Below, piece by piece: positions 1 to 7,303 of a stretch of 8,934 nucleotides of DNA (positions are counted from its first letter, which is position 1; each line of letters starts with the position of its first letter). This DNA is from Desulfatibacillaceae bacterium (GTDB lineage Bacteria; Desulfobacterota; Desulfobacteria; Desulfobacterales; Desulfatibacillaceae). The notes under the pieces were generated by a model, which had not been told where the DNA came from, made no database searches, and saw nothing but the letters and a program-made list of their open reading frames with translations. The translations under genes were made by a program, and so were the position numbers. The stretch lies in contig JASEHB010000069.1 in the NCBI GenBank assembly GCA_030018745.1, positions 1 through 8,934 on the forward strand, in the 5' to 3' direction.

Positions 1-33
1 GCTTTGGAGAAACCTGCATACACAGATGCCAAG

Positions 34-113
34 CGGCCCGAACGCACCGCGTTCGGGGCCGGAATTAGGCTTGGGGCATGTAAAACACATGCAACAAGGG
101 CTGCACAAAGCAG
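34..113 (+). other. Run of three hairpins upstream of the Nif3 gene, unidentified
   Basis: Three hairpins follow one another. The first, at 34-61, has a six-pair GAACGC/GCGTTC stem closed by a lower CGGCCC stem with one bulged G. The second, at 70-98, pairs CTTG with CAAG around GCATGT/ACATGC and an AAAAC loop. The third, at 101-113, pairs CTGC with GCAG. They lead directly into the terminator at 115-142. Two frames stay open through here (frame 1 to a TAG at 148-150), but the predicted peptides look like nothing I recognise and run through the terminator, so I regard the stretch as non-coding. It may be the 3' part of a structured RNA starting left of the window, or the untranslated end of an upstream transcript. 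I did not recognise a known riboswitch, SRP, tmRNA or 6S RNA motif. Confidence 0.4.
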
Positions 114-114
114 A

Positions 115-142
115 GGCGAGGGTGGAAACACCCCGCCTTTTT
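115..142 (+). terminator. Rho-independent terminator
   Basis: GGCG (115-118) pairs with CGCC (134-137) and GGGTG (120-124) pairs with CACCC (129-133), leaving A119 bulged and a GAAA tetraloop at 125-128. Five T residues follow at 138-142. The terminator ends 22 nt before the Shine-Dalgarno sequence of the Nif3 gene, so it most likely closes whatever transcript enters from the left. An attenuator role in the Nif3 leader is possible. Confidence 0.75.
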
Positions 143-164
143 GCGTTTAGGGGCATCTTATTTT

Positions 165-173
165 AAAGGAGGT
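165..173 (+). promoter_or_regulatory. Strong ribosome binding site for the Nif3 gene
   Basis: AAAGGAGGT closely matches the anti-Shine-Dalgarno sequence of 16S rRNA and lies 10 nt before the ATG at 184. It fixes the start codon of the Nif3-family gene. I see no convincing promoter between the terminator and this site. Confidence 0.8.
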
Positions 174-183
174 CTTCACAAAA

Positions 184-1005
184 ATGCCCTCCACGGTGGC
201 AGACATTCTTGCGGTGATGGAGCGCATAGCCCCAAAAGCCAACGCAGAGCCTTGGGACAGCGTGGGGCTTGCGGTAGGCCACCCGGACTGGCCCGTAAAA
301 AAAATCTGGGTGGCCCTTGACCCCTTGGAGGAGGTTCTTGAAGAAGCTGCCCGGCAGGGCGCAAACCTTCTTATCACCCACCATCCCCTTTTCTTTACCC
401 CTGTTCAAAGCCTCAATCTTGCAAGCACCCTGGGCAGGATTGTTGAAATGGCCATCACAAAAAAAATCGCCATTTTCTGTGCCCACACAAATCTGGACAA
501 GGCCCGTCAGGGAGTGAACACAGCCCTGGCAGAGGCCCTTGGGCTTGGCCAATGCCAAATTCTGGCGCCAGATGCAGCCTGTGAAGCATCTGAAGAAGCA
601 AAAATCTCCGGCATGGGGCTGGTGGGCGAGCTTCCCGGCCAAACAACCCTGGCAGACTTTGCCCAAAAGGTTAAAACAGCCCTGGCCGCAGACTGTGTGC
701 GCATGGTGGGCGACAAAGATGCGCCTGTGCGCCGGGTGGCTGTTTGCGGCGGATCCGGGAGCAGCCTGCTGCCCAAATTCTTTGAGAGTGGCGCCCATGT
801 TTTTGTGACAGGGGACATTCGCTACCATGATGCCCTTTTGGTGCTGGAAAAGGGCCGCTCGATTTTGGATGCAGGACATTTTTCAACAGAACTGACTGTG
901 GTGAAACCCCTTGCCCGGCTCCTTGGGCAGGAGCTGGCCAAAACCTGGCCGGAGGTGACGGTTTGCGCCCATGACAAACAGAAGGACCCTTTTTGCGCGG
1001 TGTAG
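184..1005 (+). CDS. Nif3-like dinuclear metal-center protein
   Basis: This 273-residue protein belongs to the NIF3/YbgI/YqfO family, which forms toroidal hexamers with a two-metal site in each subunit. The family is sometimes annotated as GTP cyclohydrolase I type 2, but its physiological role is poorly defined. The expected metal ligands are visible: the HH pair at residues 66-67 (THHPLFF), Asp105 in CAHTNLD, and His232/Glu236 in DAGHFSTE. The N-terminal PWDSVGL motif (23-29) and a GDIRYHDA stretch (210-217) are also typical. The length fits the short bacterial form, without the extra central domain of some Firmicutes homologues. The ATG is supported by AAAGGAGGT upstream. The next gene encodes a C4 zinc-ribbon protein, a pairing common in bacteria, and the two may be cotranscribed across the 90-nt gap. 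Confidence 0.93.
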   Translation: MPSTVADILAVMERIAPKANAEPWDSVGLAVGHPDWPVKKIWVALDPLEEVLEEAARQGANLLITHHPLFFTPVQSLNLASTLGRIVEMAITKKIAIFCAHTNLDKARQGVNTALAEALGLGQCQILAPDAACEASEEAKISGMGLVGELPGQTTLADFAQKVKTALAADCVRMVGDKDAPVRRVAVCGGSGSSLLPKFFESGAHVFVTGDIRYHDALLVLEKGRSILDAGHFSTELTVVKPLARLLGQELAKTWPEVTVCAHDKQKDPFCAV

Positions 1006-1059
1006 AAAAAAATCAGCAAAAAAGGGATTGCATATTGCCTGACCGGCGTATTGTTCAAC

Positions 1060-1081
1060 AAAAGGCCTTTGGCCGTTTTTT
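1060..1081 (+). terminator. Possible weak terminator or attenuator before the zinc-ribbon gene
   Basis: A short hairpin pairs GGCC (1064-1067) with GGCC (1071-1074) around a TTT loop. AAAA flanks it on the left, and G plus six T residues flank it on the right (1076-1081). The four-pair GC stem is short but can extend through A-T pairs if G1075 is bulged. It lies between the Nif3 stop and the zinc-ribbon start, so it could reduce read-through between them. Confidence 0.35.
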
Positions 1082-1098
1082 GGGAGGGATCAGCATTG
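1082..1098 (+). promoter_or_regulatory. Ribosome binding site and TTG start of the zinc-ribbon gene
   Basis: GGGAGGG at 1082-1088 lies 7 nt before a TTG at 1096-1098 that is in frame with the downstream coding region. The alternative in-frame ATG at 1051 has no purine-rich site upstream, and its extra 15 residues would be read through the hairpin and T-run at 1060-1081. The TTG is therefore the better start. The resulting N-terminus (M-REQICKLVKLQSID) looks like other members of the family. Confidence 0.75.
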
Positions 1099-1812
1099 AG
1101 GGAACAAATCTGCAAGCTAGTCAAACTCCAGAGTATTGACAACGAGGCAGCCAAGGTCCAGGTGACCTTGGCCCAGTGCAACAAAAAACTGGATAAGCTT
1201 ACCACCAAGGTGGCCGACATCCGGAGCCAGGTGGCCTCCCATCAGGAAAAACGGGACGACCTGGCCAGGCGCCAGCGTATGCTGGAATCTGAAGTGGTGG
1301 ATGTGAAGGCCCTGCGCAAGAAAAGCCAGGAGCGCCTCATGTCCATCAAGAACGCCAGGGAGTACAAAGCCCTTCAGCGGGAGATTGATGACTCCAAGCG
1401 CAAAGTTGATGAAATGGAAAATCAGCTTGTGGAGTACATGGAGCAGATGGAGCAGGCAGAAGCCAGCCTTGCCTTACTTGGCGAGGAGCTTGCAGCCCTT
1501 GAGGATGCCCTTGCCCAGGAGACCAAAAGCGTGGACAAGGAGCGCTCCCATGGACAAAAGCGCCTTGGCGAGCTTGATGGAGAGAGGATTTCCGTTTCCC
1601 AGTCCGTGGAGCCGGATATTTTTGCCCGTTACAGCCTTGTGCTGCGCTCCACAGGCGGAATTGCCGTGGTCCCGGTGGAAAGCCAGGTCTGCAAGGGCTG
1701 CAACATGAACATTCCGCCCCAGATATACAATGAGCTTCAGCGGGGCGATGAATTGAAGATGTGCCCCCATTGCGAGCGCATCATCTACTGGCAGCAAAAT
1801 GAACAGGAGTGA
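1096..1812 (+). CDS. Coiled-coil C4-type zinc-ribbon protein (DUF164 family)
   Basis: From the TTG start this is a 238-residue protein of the DUF164/C4 zinc-ribbon family. Residues ~5-170 are strongly charged heptad-like sequence, consistent with a long antiparallel coiled coil. The C-terminal part carries a zinc ribbon with CKGC (Cys199, Cys202) and CPHC (Cys223, Cys226), about 20 residues apart. The segment between them, NMNIPPQIYNEL, is typical of the family. Members are proposed to bind nucleic acid or act as scaffolds, but no reaction is established and I do not assign one. It lies next to a Nif3-family gene, a recurrent neighbour in bacteria, and just upstream of rnpB. An ATG at 1051 would add 15 residues, but it lacks a ribosome binding site. 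No clear intrinsic terminator follows the stop; only a 7-bp GGCATTT/AAATGCC pairing with a 22-nt loop is seen at 1817-1852. Confidence 0.9.
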   Translation: MREQICKLVKLQSIDNEAAKVQVTLAQCNKKLDKLTTKVADIRSQVASHQEKRDDLARRQRMLESEVVDVKALRKKSQERLMSIKNAREYKALQREIDDSKRKVDEMENQLVEYMEQMEQAEASLALLGEELAALEDALAQETKSVDKERSHGQKRLGELDGERISVSQSVEPDIFARYSLVLRSTGGIAVVPVESQVCKGCNMNIPPQIYNELQRGDELKMCPHCERIIYWQQNEQE

Positions 1813-1904
1813 CAAGGGCATTTTTGGCCTGCTTTGCTGCATTTGAAATGCCAGCCTGATTACGCTTGAAGCCGCCGACCTTCTGGCCACGGGCATTTTT
1901 TGTT

Positions 1905-1932
1905 TTGCAAGGCCAGGAAAAAAGCTTATATT
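1905..1932 (+). promoter_or_regulatory. Sigma-70-type promoter of rnpB
   Basis: TTGCAA (1905-1910) as the -35 box and TATATT (1927-1932) as the -10 box are separated by 16 nt. The -10 ends five bases before 1938, the first base of the RNase P RNA P1 helix, which is where the mature 5' end is expected. That agreement makes this the most convincing promoter in the window. Confidence 0.75.
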
Positions 1933-1937
1933 TCTAA

Positions 1938-2327
<390 letters not shown>

Positions 2328-2338
2328 CTTTTTAACCT

Positions 2339-2381
2339 GGCCAGTATTCAGCCCGCCAAAAGGCCTGTCCGGGCACTGGCC
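2339..2381 (+). other. Compound hairpin just after rnpB
   Basis: GGCCAGT (2339-2345) pairs perfectly with ACTGGCC (2375-2381). Inside, GCCC (2351-2354) pairs with GGGC (2371-2374), and GCC (2355-2357) pairs with GGC (2362-2364) around AAAA. Only CCTT follows, so it is not a classical intrinsic terminator. It could protect the rnpB 3' end, act in 3' processing, or be a leader element of the HPr-domain gene. Confidence 0.45.
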
Positions 2382-2413
2382 TTAAAGAGCTTGAATTTAT
2401 TTGGAATTGCTTG

Positions 2414-2431
2414 GGGAGGGGATGCCCTCCC
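2414..2431 (+). other. Perfect GC-rich hairpin in the HPr-gene leader
   Basis: GGGAGGG (2414-2420) and CCCTCCC (2425-2431) form a perfect 7-bp stem with a GATG loop, 58 nt before the ATG of the HPr-domain gene. The left arm resembles a Shine-Dalgarno sequence held in a stem, but no convincing coding start follows it. No T-run is present, so a regulatory or stabilising role is more likely than termination. Confidence 0.45.
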
Positions 2432-2476
2432 ATGTCTCGTAAAGGCTGCATTGCGCCTGGCCGGGGCACAAATTTT

Positions 2477-2486
2477 GGGAGCAGGA
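2477..2486 (+). promoter_or_regulatory. Ribosome binding site fixing the HPr-domain gene start
   Basis: GGGAG (2477-2481) lies 8 nt before the ATG at 2490, with AGGA (2483-2486) closer in. The same frame stays open back into rnpB, but that extension would be read through the RNase P RNA and cannot be real coding sequence. Confidence 0.65.
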
Positions 2487-2489
2487 ATC

Positions 2490-3800
2490 ATGGAAGCGCC
2501 CCAGACAGACAAAGACTTTTCCTTTCAGGAAAAGGTGAAAATTTTTTCCCACGATTATCTGAAGTGCTGCAATTACCTTATCAGCGCCGCCCCCAGCCGC
2601 TATACCTACACAAAAAAGCTCTATACAAAGCTCATTGCCTCATCTCAACTTCTTGAAGATCTGCTGGACTTCCACGGCGCAAAAAACAACCTCCAATGGC
2701 TCTATTATCGCGAGCTTTCCGCTGCGGTGCGCCATCTTTCCAGCGCAGCCTATGCCCAGAAGCACATCTTCAACCGTTTTCCCTTCTATGATCTTGAAAA
2801 CATGTCAGATTTTCTTGAAGAAGGGGAAAAAACCCATGTCTTTCTGCTGCAAACCCTTCAAAAGCTCGCCCCAGCCATTCTGGACGAAGCAAAAAGGCTT
2901 GATATTCCCATTCCTGATGAGCAATTCACGGTTGCCGACTTTCCCAGGGTGAGCACCAGCCAGATACTTGAAGCGGACATTGACAGCCAGGAAAGCAGCC
3001 CCAACCACCAGAGCATACTCAAGGTGGCCAACGAGTTCATAAGCATTGCCAAGGCGGTTGAAAACATAGGCGTTCGCGGCAGACAGGAAAGCGAAGAGCT
3101 TCTTTCCCTGGTTCCAGCCCGCGTCAACGAGGTTAAAATCCGCAGAATTGAAATGGTGATTCACAATCTTCAGTCTTCCTTTGATTCCTATGTGGTTTTC
3201 GGCGGGTATCATCAGGCGGATGAGGACTTGAAGCGCCTGCGCGGGCATATCAGCGTTGTCCTGCATCTTTTGGAAATTGCGGGCAGACTTTTGCACTTCT
3301 ACGAGCGCCACCTTCGGGATCTGCCTTTCAAGAACGAGTACAAAAAGGTGCGCGACAAAATAGCAGCCCTTGTGGATCCGGATAAGCTTCTGGACCGCAC
3401 CGTCAACTACGGGCTTCTGGAAGCCAGCCGTTTTCTCATCAAGGGCAAGGGCCTGGCAGACCAGATTTTAAACCAGTACCTGGAGCGCGATTCCATAACC
3501 GTGGGCGTGCCCCAGGATTTGGGCTTCCATGCCCGGCCCTCCCTTATGGTGGCAAAGGTTGTTCAGCATTACGGCGGCAAGGTGGAGATGCTGGTGGCCG
3601 AGGACCGCTTTGACGCCAGCTCTGTGCTGGATCTGCAATGGGCAGGGGGCAAACTGAAGAAGGAAAAGCTTGAGCAGGTGGTTTTTACAGGAGACCGCCG
3701 GGCGCTTCAGGATCTTAAGATACTGGCCTCGGTCAATTATGGCGAAGACCGGATGGGCAAGGGGATAGCCCTGCCAAAAGAGCTTGACTACCTGCGGTAA
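2490..3800 (+). CDS. Helical protein with C-terminal HPr phosphocarrier domain
   Basis: From ATG 2490 this is 436 residues. Residues ~334-420 form an HPr-like domain, the phosphocarrier of the phosphotransferase system. The phosphoryl-accepting histidine is His347 in LGFHARPS, and FDASSVL (374-380) puts Ser378 at the position of the HPr regulatory serine. A stand-alone HPr is ~85-90 residues, so some 330 residues precede it. That N-terminal part is charged and probably mostly alpha-helical, with no signal peptide or membrane segment, and I do not recognise its fold. The gene follows rnpB across a 162-nt leader with two hairpins, and ispD follows 90 nt after its stop. No enzyme I, HPr kinase or sugar permease lies nearby, so a regulatory role (nitrogen-type or incomplete PTS) is likelier than sugar uptake. 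That role is inference. Confidence 0.85.
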   Translation: MEAPQTDKDFSFQEKVKIFSHDYLKCCNYLISAAPSRYTYTKKLYTKLIASSQLLEDLLDFHGAKNNLQWLYYRELSAAVRHLSSAAYAQKHIFNRFPFYDLENMSDFLEEGEKTHVFLLQTLQKLAPAILDEAKRLDIPIPDEQFTVADFPRVSTSQILEADIDSQESSPNHQSILKVANEFISIAKAVENIGVRGRQESEELLSLVPARVNEVKIRRIEMVIHNLQSSFDSYVVFGGYHQADEDLKRLRGHISVVLHLLEIAGRLLHFYERHLRDLPFKNEYKKVRDKIAALVDPDKLLDRTVNYGLLEASRFLIKGKGLADQILNQYLERDSITVGVPQDLGFHARPSLMVAKVVQHYGGKVEMLVAEDRFDASSVLDLQWAGGKLKKEKLEQVVFTGDRRALQDLKILASVNYGEDRMGKGIALPKELDYLR

Positions 3801-3846
3801 AGCCTTAAAACCATCTCAAAAATAGTTTTCCTCTGCGATTGGCTTC

Positions 3847-3873
3847 AAAACCCAAAGGGGGGGCAGGGGTTTT
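3847..3873 (+). other. Inverted repeat upstream of ispD
   Basis: AAAACCC (3847-3853) pairs with GGGTTTT (3867-3873) across a 13-nt loop that contains seven consecutive G residues (3857-3863). The right arm ends in four T residues. It lies between the HPr-domain gene and ispD, and may be a weak terminator or attenuator; the long loop makes it a modest candidate. Confidence 0.3.
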
Positions 3874-3890
3874 CCTGCTGGCAAAGAGCC

Positions 3891-4583
3891 ATGATCTGCG
3901 CTGTTATTGTTGCCGCTGGCAGCGGCGAGAGAATGCAATCAAAGGAAAAGAAGCAGTTTGCAGACCTTGGGGGCAGGCCTGTGATAATTGCCACCCTGGA
4001 GGCTTTTCTTGTCCATCCCCAGATTGAAAGGATAGTCCTTGTGACAGCAGAGGCTGACCTGCCAAAGGTTCGCAGCCTGCTTGCACAAATCTGCCCTGCG
4101 TCAAAGCCCATTCGCCTGGTAAGGGGAGGAGCCACCCGCCAGGAATCCGTGCAAAAAGGCCTTGCTGCTTCAGGCGCTGACACAACAATAGTGCTCATCC
4201 ACGATGGAGTGAGGCCCCTTGTCAATGCAGCAGACATAAGCGCCTGCATAGAGGGCGCAAAAGAGCACGGAGCCTGCATTGCCGCAGTGCCCGCCTTTGA
4301 TACCATAAAGCAGGCCAATGAAGACGGCCTGGCCTCAACCACCCTGGACAGGCAAAGAATCTGGCTTGCCCAGACACCCCAGGCCTTTGACTACAATCTT
4401 ATCTGCAAGGCCCATGAGCAGGCGGCCCAAAACGGCTTTGTTGGCACGGATGACGCAGCCCTGGTGGAGAAAATGGGCAAAGCCGCCATGCTCTGGCCCT
4501 GCTCCCGTTACAATATCAAAATAACCACCCGCCAGGATCTGGAAGCTGTCCGGGCAATTCATGCTTCCAGAATGAAACCATAG
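3891..4583 (+). CDS. ispD: 2-C-methyl-D-erythritol 4-phosphate cytidylyltransferase
   Basis: IspD transfers CMP from CTP to 2-C-methyl-D-erythritol 4-phosphate, the third step of the MEP pathway to isopentenyl diphosphate. It is cytosolic and dimeric. The 230-residue chain is standard for the single-function enzyme; no IspF domain is fused to it. The nucleotide-binding loop AAGSGERM is at residues 8-15, with Arg14 and Lys21 matching the catalytic Arg20 and Lys27 of the E. coli enzyme. Asp105 in IHDGVRP, Thr162 in QTPQAFD and Lys210 in NIKITT match Asp106, Thr165 and Lys213. TDDAALVE (186-193) is also typical. The Shine-Dalgarno sequence is weak (AAAGAG, 3 nt before ATG). An ABC exporter gene follows after 39 nt, in the same direction. 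Confidence 0.96.
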   Translation: MICAVIVAAGSGERMQSKEKKQFADLGGRPVIIATLEAFLVHPQIERIVLVTAEADLPKVRSLLAQICPASKPIRLVRGGATRQESVQKGLAASGADTTIVLIHDGVRPLVNAADISACIEGAKEHGACIAAVPAFDTIKQANEDGLASTTLDRQRIWLAQTPQAFDYNLICKAHEQAAQNGFVGTDDAALVEKMGKAAMLWPCSRYNIKITTRQDLEAVRAIHASRMKP

Positions 4584-4622
4584 GAAAAGGGCGACAGTTT
4601 CTTTAAGGGAAAAAGAAAACCC

Positions 4623-6413
4623 ATGCAAGGACAAAGCTTTTTGCGCTCCCGCCTTATGTCCACCCTTATTGGGCAGTTGGGGCCATTTGGGAGCCGCTGG
4701 CTGACAGCCTCAGTGCTCATGGTTCTTGCAAGCGCAAGCCTGCTGGCTTTTCCCTGGTGGGCAAAAAGCCTTTTCACAACAATTGTGCCGGGGCAGGATT
4801 TAGCTGCGCTGGCGCAACATCTTGCCATAGGCGCCGGGCTTGTTTTTTTGGTGTCAGCCCTAACCTTCTCGCGTGATTTTATCATGGGCAGGCTTGCCTT
4901 TGAATCTGTGGCCCGTATCCGCCGGGCCATGTTCCAAAGGGTTCTGGAAATGCCCGCCGTACACCTGGAAAAAGATGAAAGCGACATAAAAAGCCGCCTT
5001 TCAAACGACATAAGCCTGCTGGCAGACTCGCTTTTGGGCGTTGTGATGATATTTGTGCCCAATGCCCTTACTCTGCTGGCCCTGGCCGGTGCAATGATAT
5101 GGTACGCTCCGGCGCTCTCCCTGATAACTCTTGCTCTTTCCATACCTCTTTTCTGGGCCACAGGCTATTTTGTGAAAAAGGTTTATCTGTCTGCCCAAAA
5201 CGCACAGGAAAGGCTGCCGGAACTTGTCTCCATCGCAGATCAGGCAGTGAGAGGGGCGCGGGAAATCCGCATTTTTTCCCTTAAAAGCCGTTTTATGCAC
5301 CTTTTTGATGATGCTGGGCAAAAGGCCCTCAATGCCCAAACAACCCAGGTAAGGGCAATGGCCCTTCACCCGGCTGCTGTGGCCGTGTTCCACGGCCTGT
5401 CTGTTGGCATTCTTCTGCTGCTTTGCGCATGGCTTGTGTGGAGCAATCGCCTGCCTGCCGACAACCTTCTTGCCTTTTTCACCTGCCTGCTGCTTATGGG
5501 CGCACCACTTGGCCAGGTAAGCAATTCCACCAAAAACGCCGGGAGAATGCTGGCCGTGTGGGAGCGATGCCAAAAGCTTCTTGCTGCTGATAACAATAAG
5601 GATGATGCTCTGCCTGACATTGTTGTGCAGGGCAAGGCCCTGGAGGTTGAGAATTTAAGCTTTGCCTATGGGCCGTATATGGCCCCAGCCATTTTGGATG
5701 TATCCTTTACCGTGCCGCCAAAAAGCGTGCTTGCCATAGCAGGCCCCAGCGGGGCAGGCAAATCCACACTCCTTGCCCTTTTGGCGCGCTTTTACGAGCC
5801 GGATTCAGGAAGAATACTTGTGGGCGGCCATGACATACGCGCATTTAACCGCCAAAGCCTGCGCCAAAACATGGGAGCGGTTTTTCAGGAGCCAATGCTT
5901 TTTTCCGGCACCCTTTGGGAAAACATAGCAATAGGAAACCCAAATGCAGACCAGGCGCAAATTTTAAAGGCCGCAGCAGATGCCCATGTGAGCGAGTTTG
6001 CCATAAAGCTTGTCAACGGTTACCAGACCCTTGTGGGGCCGGGAGGCCAGGAGCTTTCCGTGGGCCAGCGCCAGAGGGTGGCCATTGCCAGAGCCTTTTT
6101 GAAAAACCCGCCGCTTCTCCTGCTTGACGAGCCTTTCTCTGCCCTGGACAGAGAGTCCGCCCGCCTTGTGGGCAAGGCCCTTGTCCGTCTGGGTGCAGGC
6201 CGCACCACCATAATCGCAGCCCACAGGGCAAGCCTGATGCAGATGGCCGATTTTGTCATAGTTTTAAACCAGGGCCGCCTTGTGGAGCAAGGCTCACACC
6301 CGGAACTTCTGGAAAAGGGAAGCCTGTACCCCGTGCTTTTTCAGACTGCGCTTAACACCCCGTTCCAAAGTGATTTGCATTTGAATTCCACGCAAAAAGG
6401 CCCTTCCTTATGA
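4623..6413 (+). CDS. ABC exporter, fused membrane and ATPase domains (MsbA-like)
   Basis: This is a half-size ABC exporter of 596 residues that would act as a homodimer in the inner membrane. Residues ~25-300 are the transmembrane domain, with hydrophobic segments around 27-45, 66-82, 138-160, 163-183, 255-273 and 281-297. Residues ~338-575 are the ATPase domain. It has Walker A GPSGAGKS (374-381), Q-loop Gln422, signature LSVGQ (478-482, a V for the usual first G), Walker B LLLLDE (498-503) with Glu503 as catalytic base, and His534 as the switch histidine. The layout matches lipid or lipopolysaccharide flippases such as MsbA, but the substrate cannot be read from sequence. Its stop overlaps the next start as ATGA, so a glycosyltransferase is translationally coupled, which suggests a glycolipid or glycan substrate. 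AAGGGA, 12 nt upstream of the ATG, is a rather distant ribosome binding site. Confidence 0.93.
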   Translation: MQGQSFLRSRLMSTLIGQLGPFGSRWLTASVLMVLASASLLAFPWWAKSLFTTIVPGQDLAALAQHLAIGAGLVFLVSALTFSRDFIMGRLAFESVARIRRAMFQRVLEMPAVHLEKDESDIKSRLSNDISLLADSLLGVVMIFVPNALTLLALAGAMIWYAPALSLITLALSIPLFWATGYFVKKVYLSAQNAQERLPELVSIADQAVRGAREIRIFSLKSRFMHLFDDAGQKALNAQTTQVRAMALHPAAVAVFHGLSVGILLLLCAWLVWSNRLPADNLLAFFTCLLLMGAPLGQVSNSTKNAGRMLAVWERCQKLLAADNNKDDALPDIVVQGKALEVENLSFAYGPYMAPAILDVSFTVPPKSVLAIAGPSGAGKSTLLALLARFYEPDSGRILVGGHDIRAFNRQSLRQNMGAVFQEPMLFSGTLWENIAIGNPNADQAQILKAAADAHVSEFAIKLVNGYQTLVGPGGQELSVGQRQRVAIARAFLKNPPLLLLDEPFSALDRESARLVGKALVRLGAGRTTIIAAHRASLMQMADFVIVLNQGRLVEQGSHPELLEKGSLYPVLFQTALNTPFQSDLHLNSTQKGPSL

Positions 6414-7291
6414 GCAAGATCCAGGCCAGCATCATTGTTGCATCCTGGAACAGGGCGCAAATTCTGGAAAAAGCCCTGCCCCTGCTTCTGAACCAGGAGG
6501 TGGATTTTGCTTTTGAGGTGGTGGTGGCAGATGACGGCTCAACGGATAACACTCTGCAAGTTCTTGAAAAAATGGCTTCTCCGCGTCTTAAGGCCCTTGC
6601 CCTGCCCCACAGGGGTATCTCCCACGCACGCAACAGAGCTGTTGAATCCGCAGAAGGCCGCATACTTGTTTTTGCGGATGACGACTGCCTTGTGAAGCCC
6701 GATTTTTTGCGGAACCACCTTGAAAAGCACAGCCAAAATAACAACCTGGCTGTCACCGGCCCGATTGTGAACATTGAGGACATTGATGGCCCCCTGCCTT
6801 CCATGCGTCCCTGGAAAGGCTGGCACAACAATCCCTTTCCCGGCTGCAACTGCTCACTTTCCAAGGAGCTGTACACAAAGGCCGGGGGCTTTTGGGAAGC
6901 CTTCACAGAATATGGGTGGGAGGATATGGAGTTCTGGCTGCGGGCAAAAAAGGCCGGGGCATCGCCCTGTTTTGCGCCAAAAGCTGCGGTTTTCCATTTC
7001 AAGCCCAAAAGCCGACAAAGGGATCTTGCCCTTCAAATCCGCCTTGAAAGACAAAGAGGGCAGATGGGCGCCCTCTTTTACGGACGCCACCCCAAGGCAT
7101 CTGTGTCCTTTCTAGTAAAGAAAAATCCTGTTATGGGCATGATGGACAGTATGCTCAACAGGCTGCTCAAGCTTGAAGATACCTGCCGCCAGGTTGAAAC
7201 CGGCCTGTTAAACCCGGATACTCTCTCACCCTTGATGCATAAACTGCTTGTGCTCCACTCGGAAATATCCCGCGCCCAAGGCAGGTTTTGA
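6410..7291 (+). CDS. Family 2 (GT-A fold) glycosyltransferase
   Basis: This 293-residue protein is an inverting nucleotide-sugar glycosyltransferase of family GT2. The N-terminal SIIVASWNRA strand (7-16) and DDGSTDNT (41-48) form the nucleotide-binding part of the Rossmann-like GT-A fold. FADDDC (89-93) contains the metal-binding DXD triad at 90-92. GWEDMEFWLRAKKAG (169-183) contains the WED acceptor or catalytic-base motif seen in the C-terminal half of GalNAc-transferase-like and chondroitin-type enzymes, and His196 follows in VFHFK. No membrane segment is apparent, so it probably works at the cytoplasmic face. The ATG overlaps the exporter stop by four bases, which implies coupled translation and a shared pathway, perhaps surface polysaccharide or glycolipid synthesis. 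Donor and acceptor are unknown. Confidence 0.92.
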   Translation: MSKIQASIIVASWNRAQILEKALPLLLNQEVDFAFEVVVADDGSTDNTLQVLEKMASPRLKALALPHRGISHARNRAVESAEGRILVFADDDCLVKPDFLRNHLEKHSQNNNLAVTGPIVNIEDIDGPLPSMRPWKGWHNNPFPGCNCSLSKELYTKAGGFWEAFTEYGWEDMEFWLRAKKAGASPCFAPKAAVFHFKPKSRQRDLALQIRLERQRGQMGALFYGRHPKASVSFLVKKNPVMGMMDSMLNRLLKLEDTCRQVETGLLNPDTLSPLMHKLLVLHSEISRAQGRF

Positions 7292-7303
7292 TACAACGCT
7301 GCA

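Noticed and set aside
1..150. Tail of an upstream protein in frame 1, ending at TAG 148-150
   Set aside because: The frame is open, but the peptide shows no recognisable pattern and crosses a strong terminator hairpin. The sequence left of the window would settle it.
163..879. 238-codon open frame on the minus strand opposite the Nif3 gene
   Set aside because: It is the mirror of a well-supported gene with clear metal-binding motifs. Its translation is Cys/Gly/His-rich with no recognisable domain and no ribosome binding site.
5964..6259. Minus-strand open frames opposite the ABC ATPase domain
   Set aside because: Three overlapping frames mirror Walker and signature codons of the exporter, and none has a start signal or domain.
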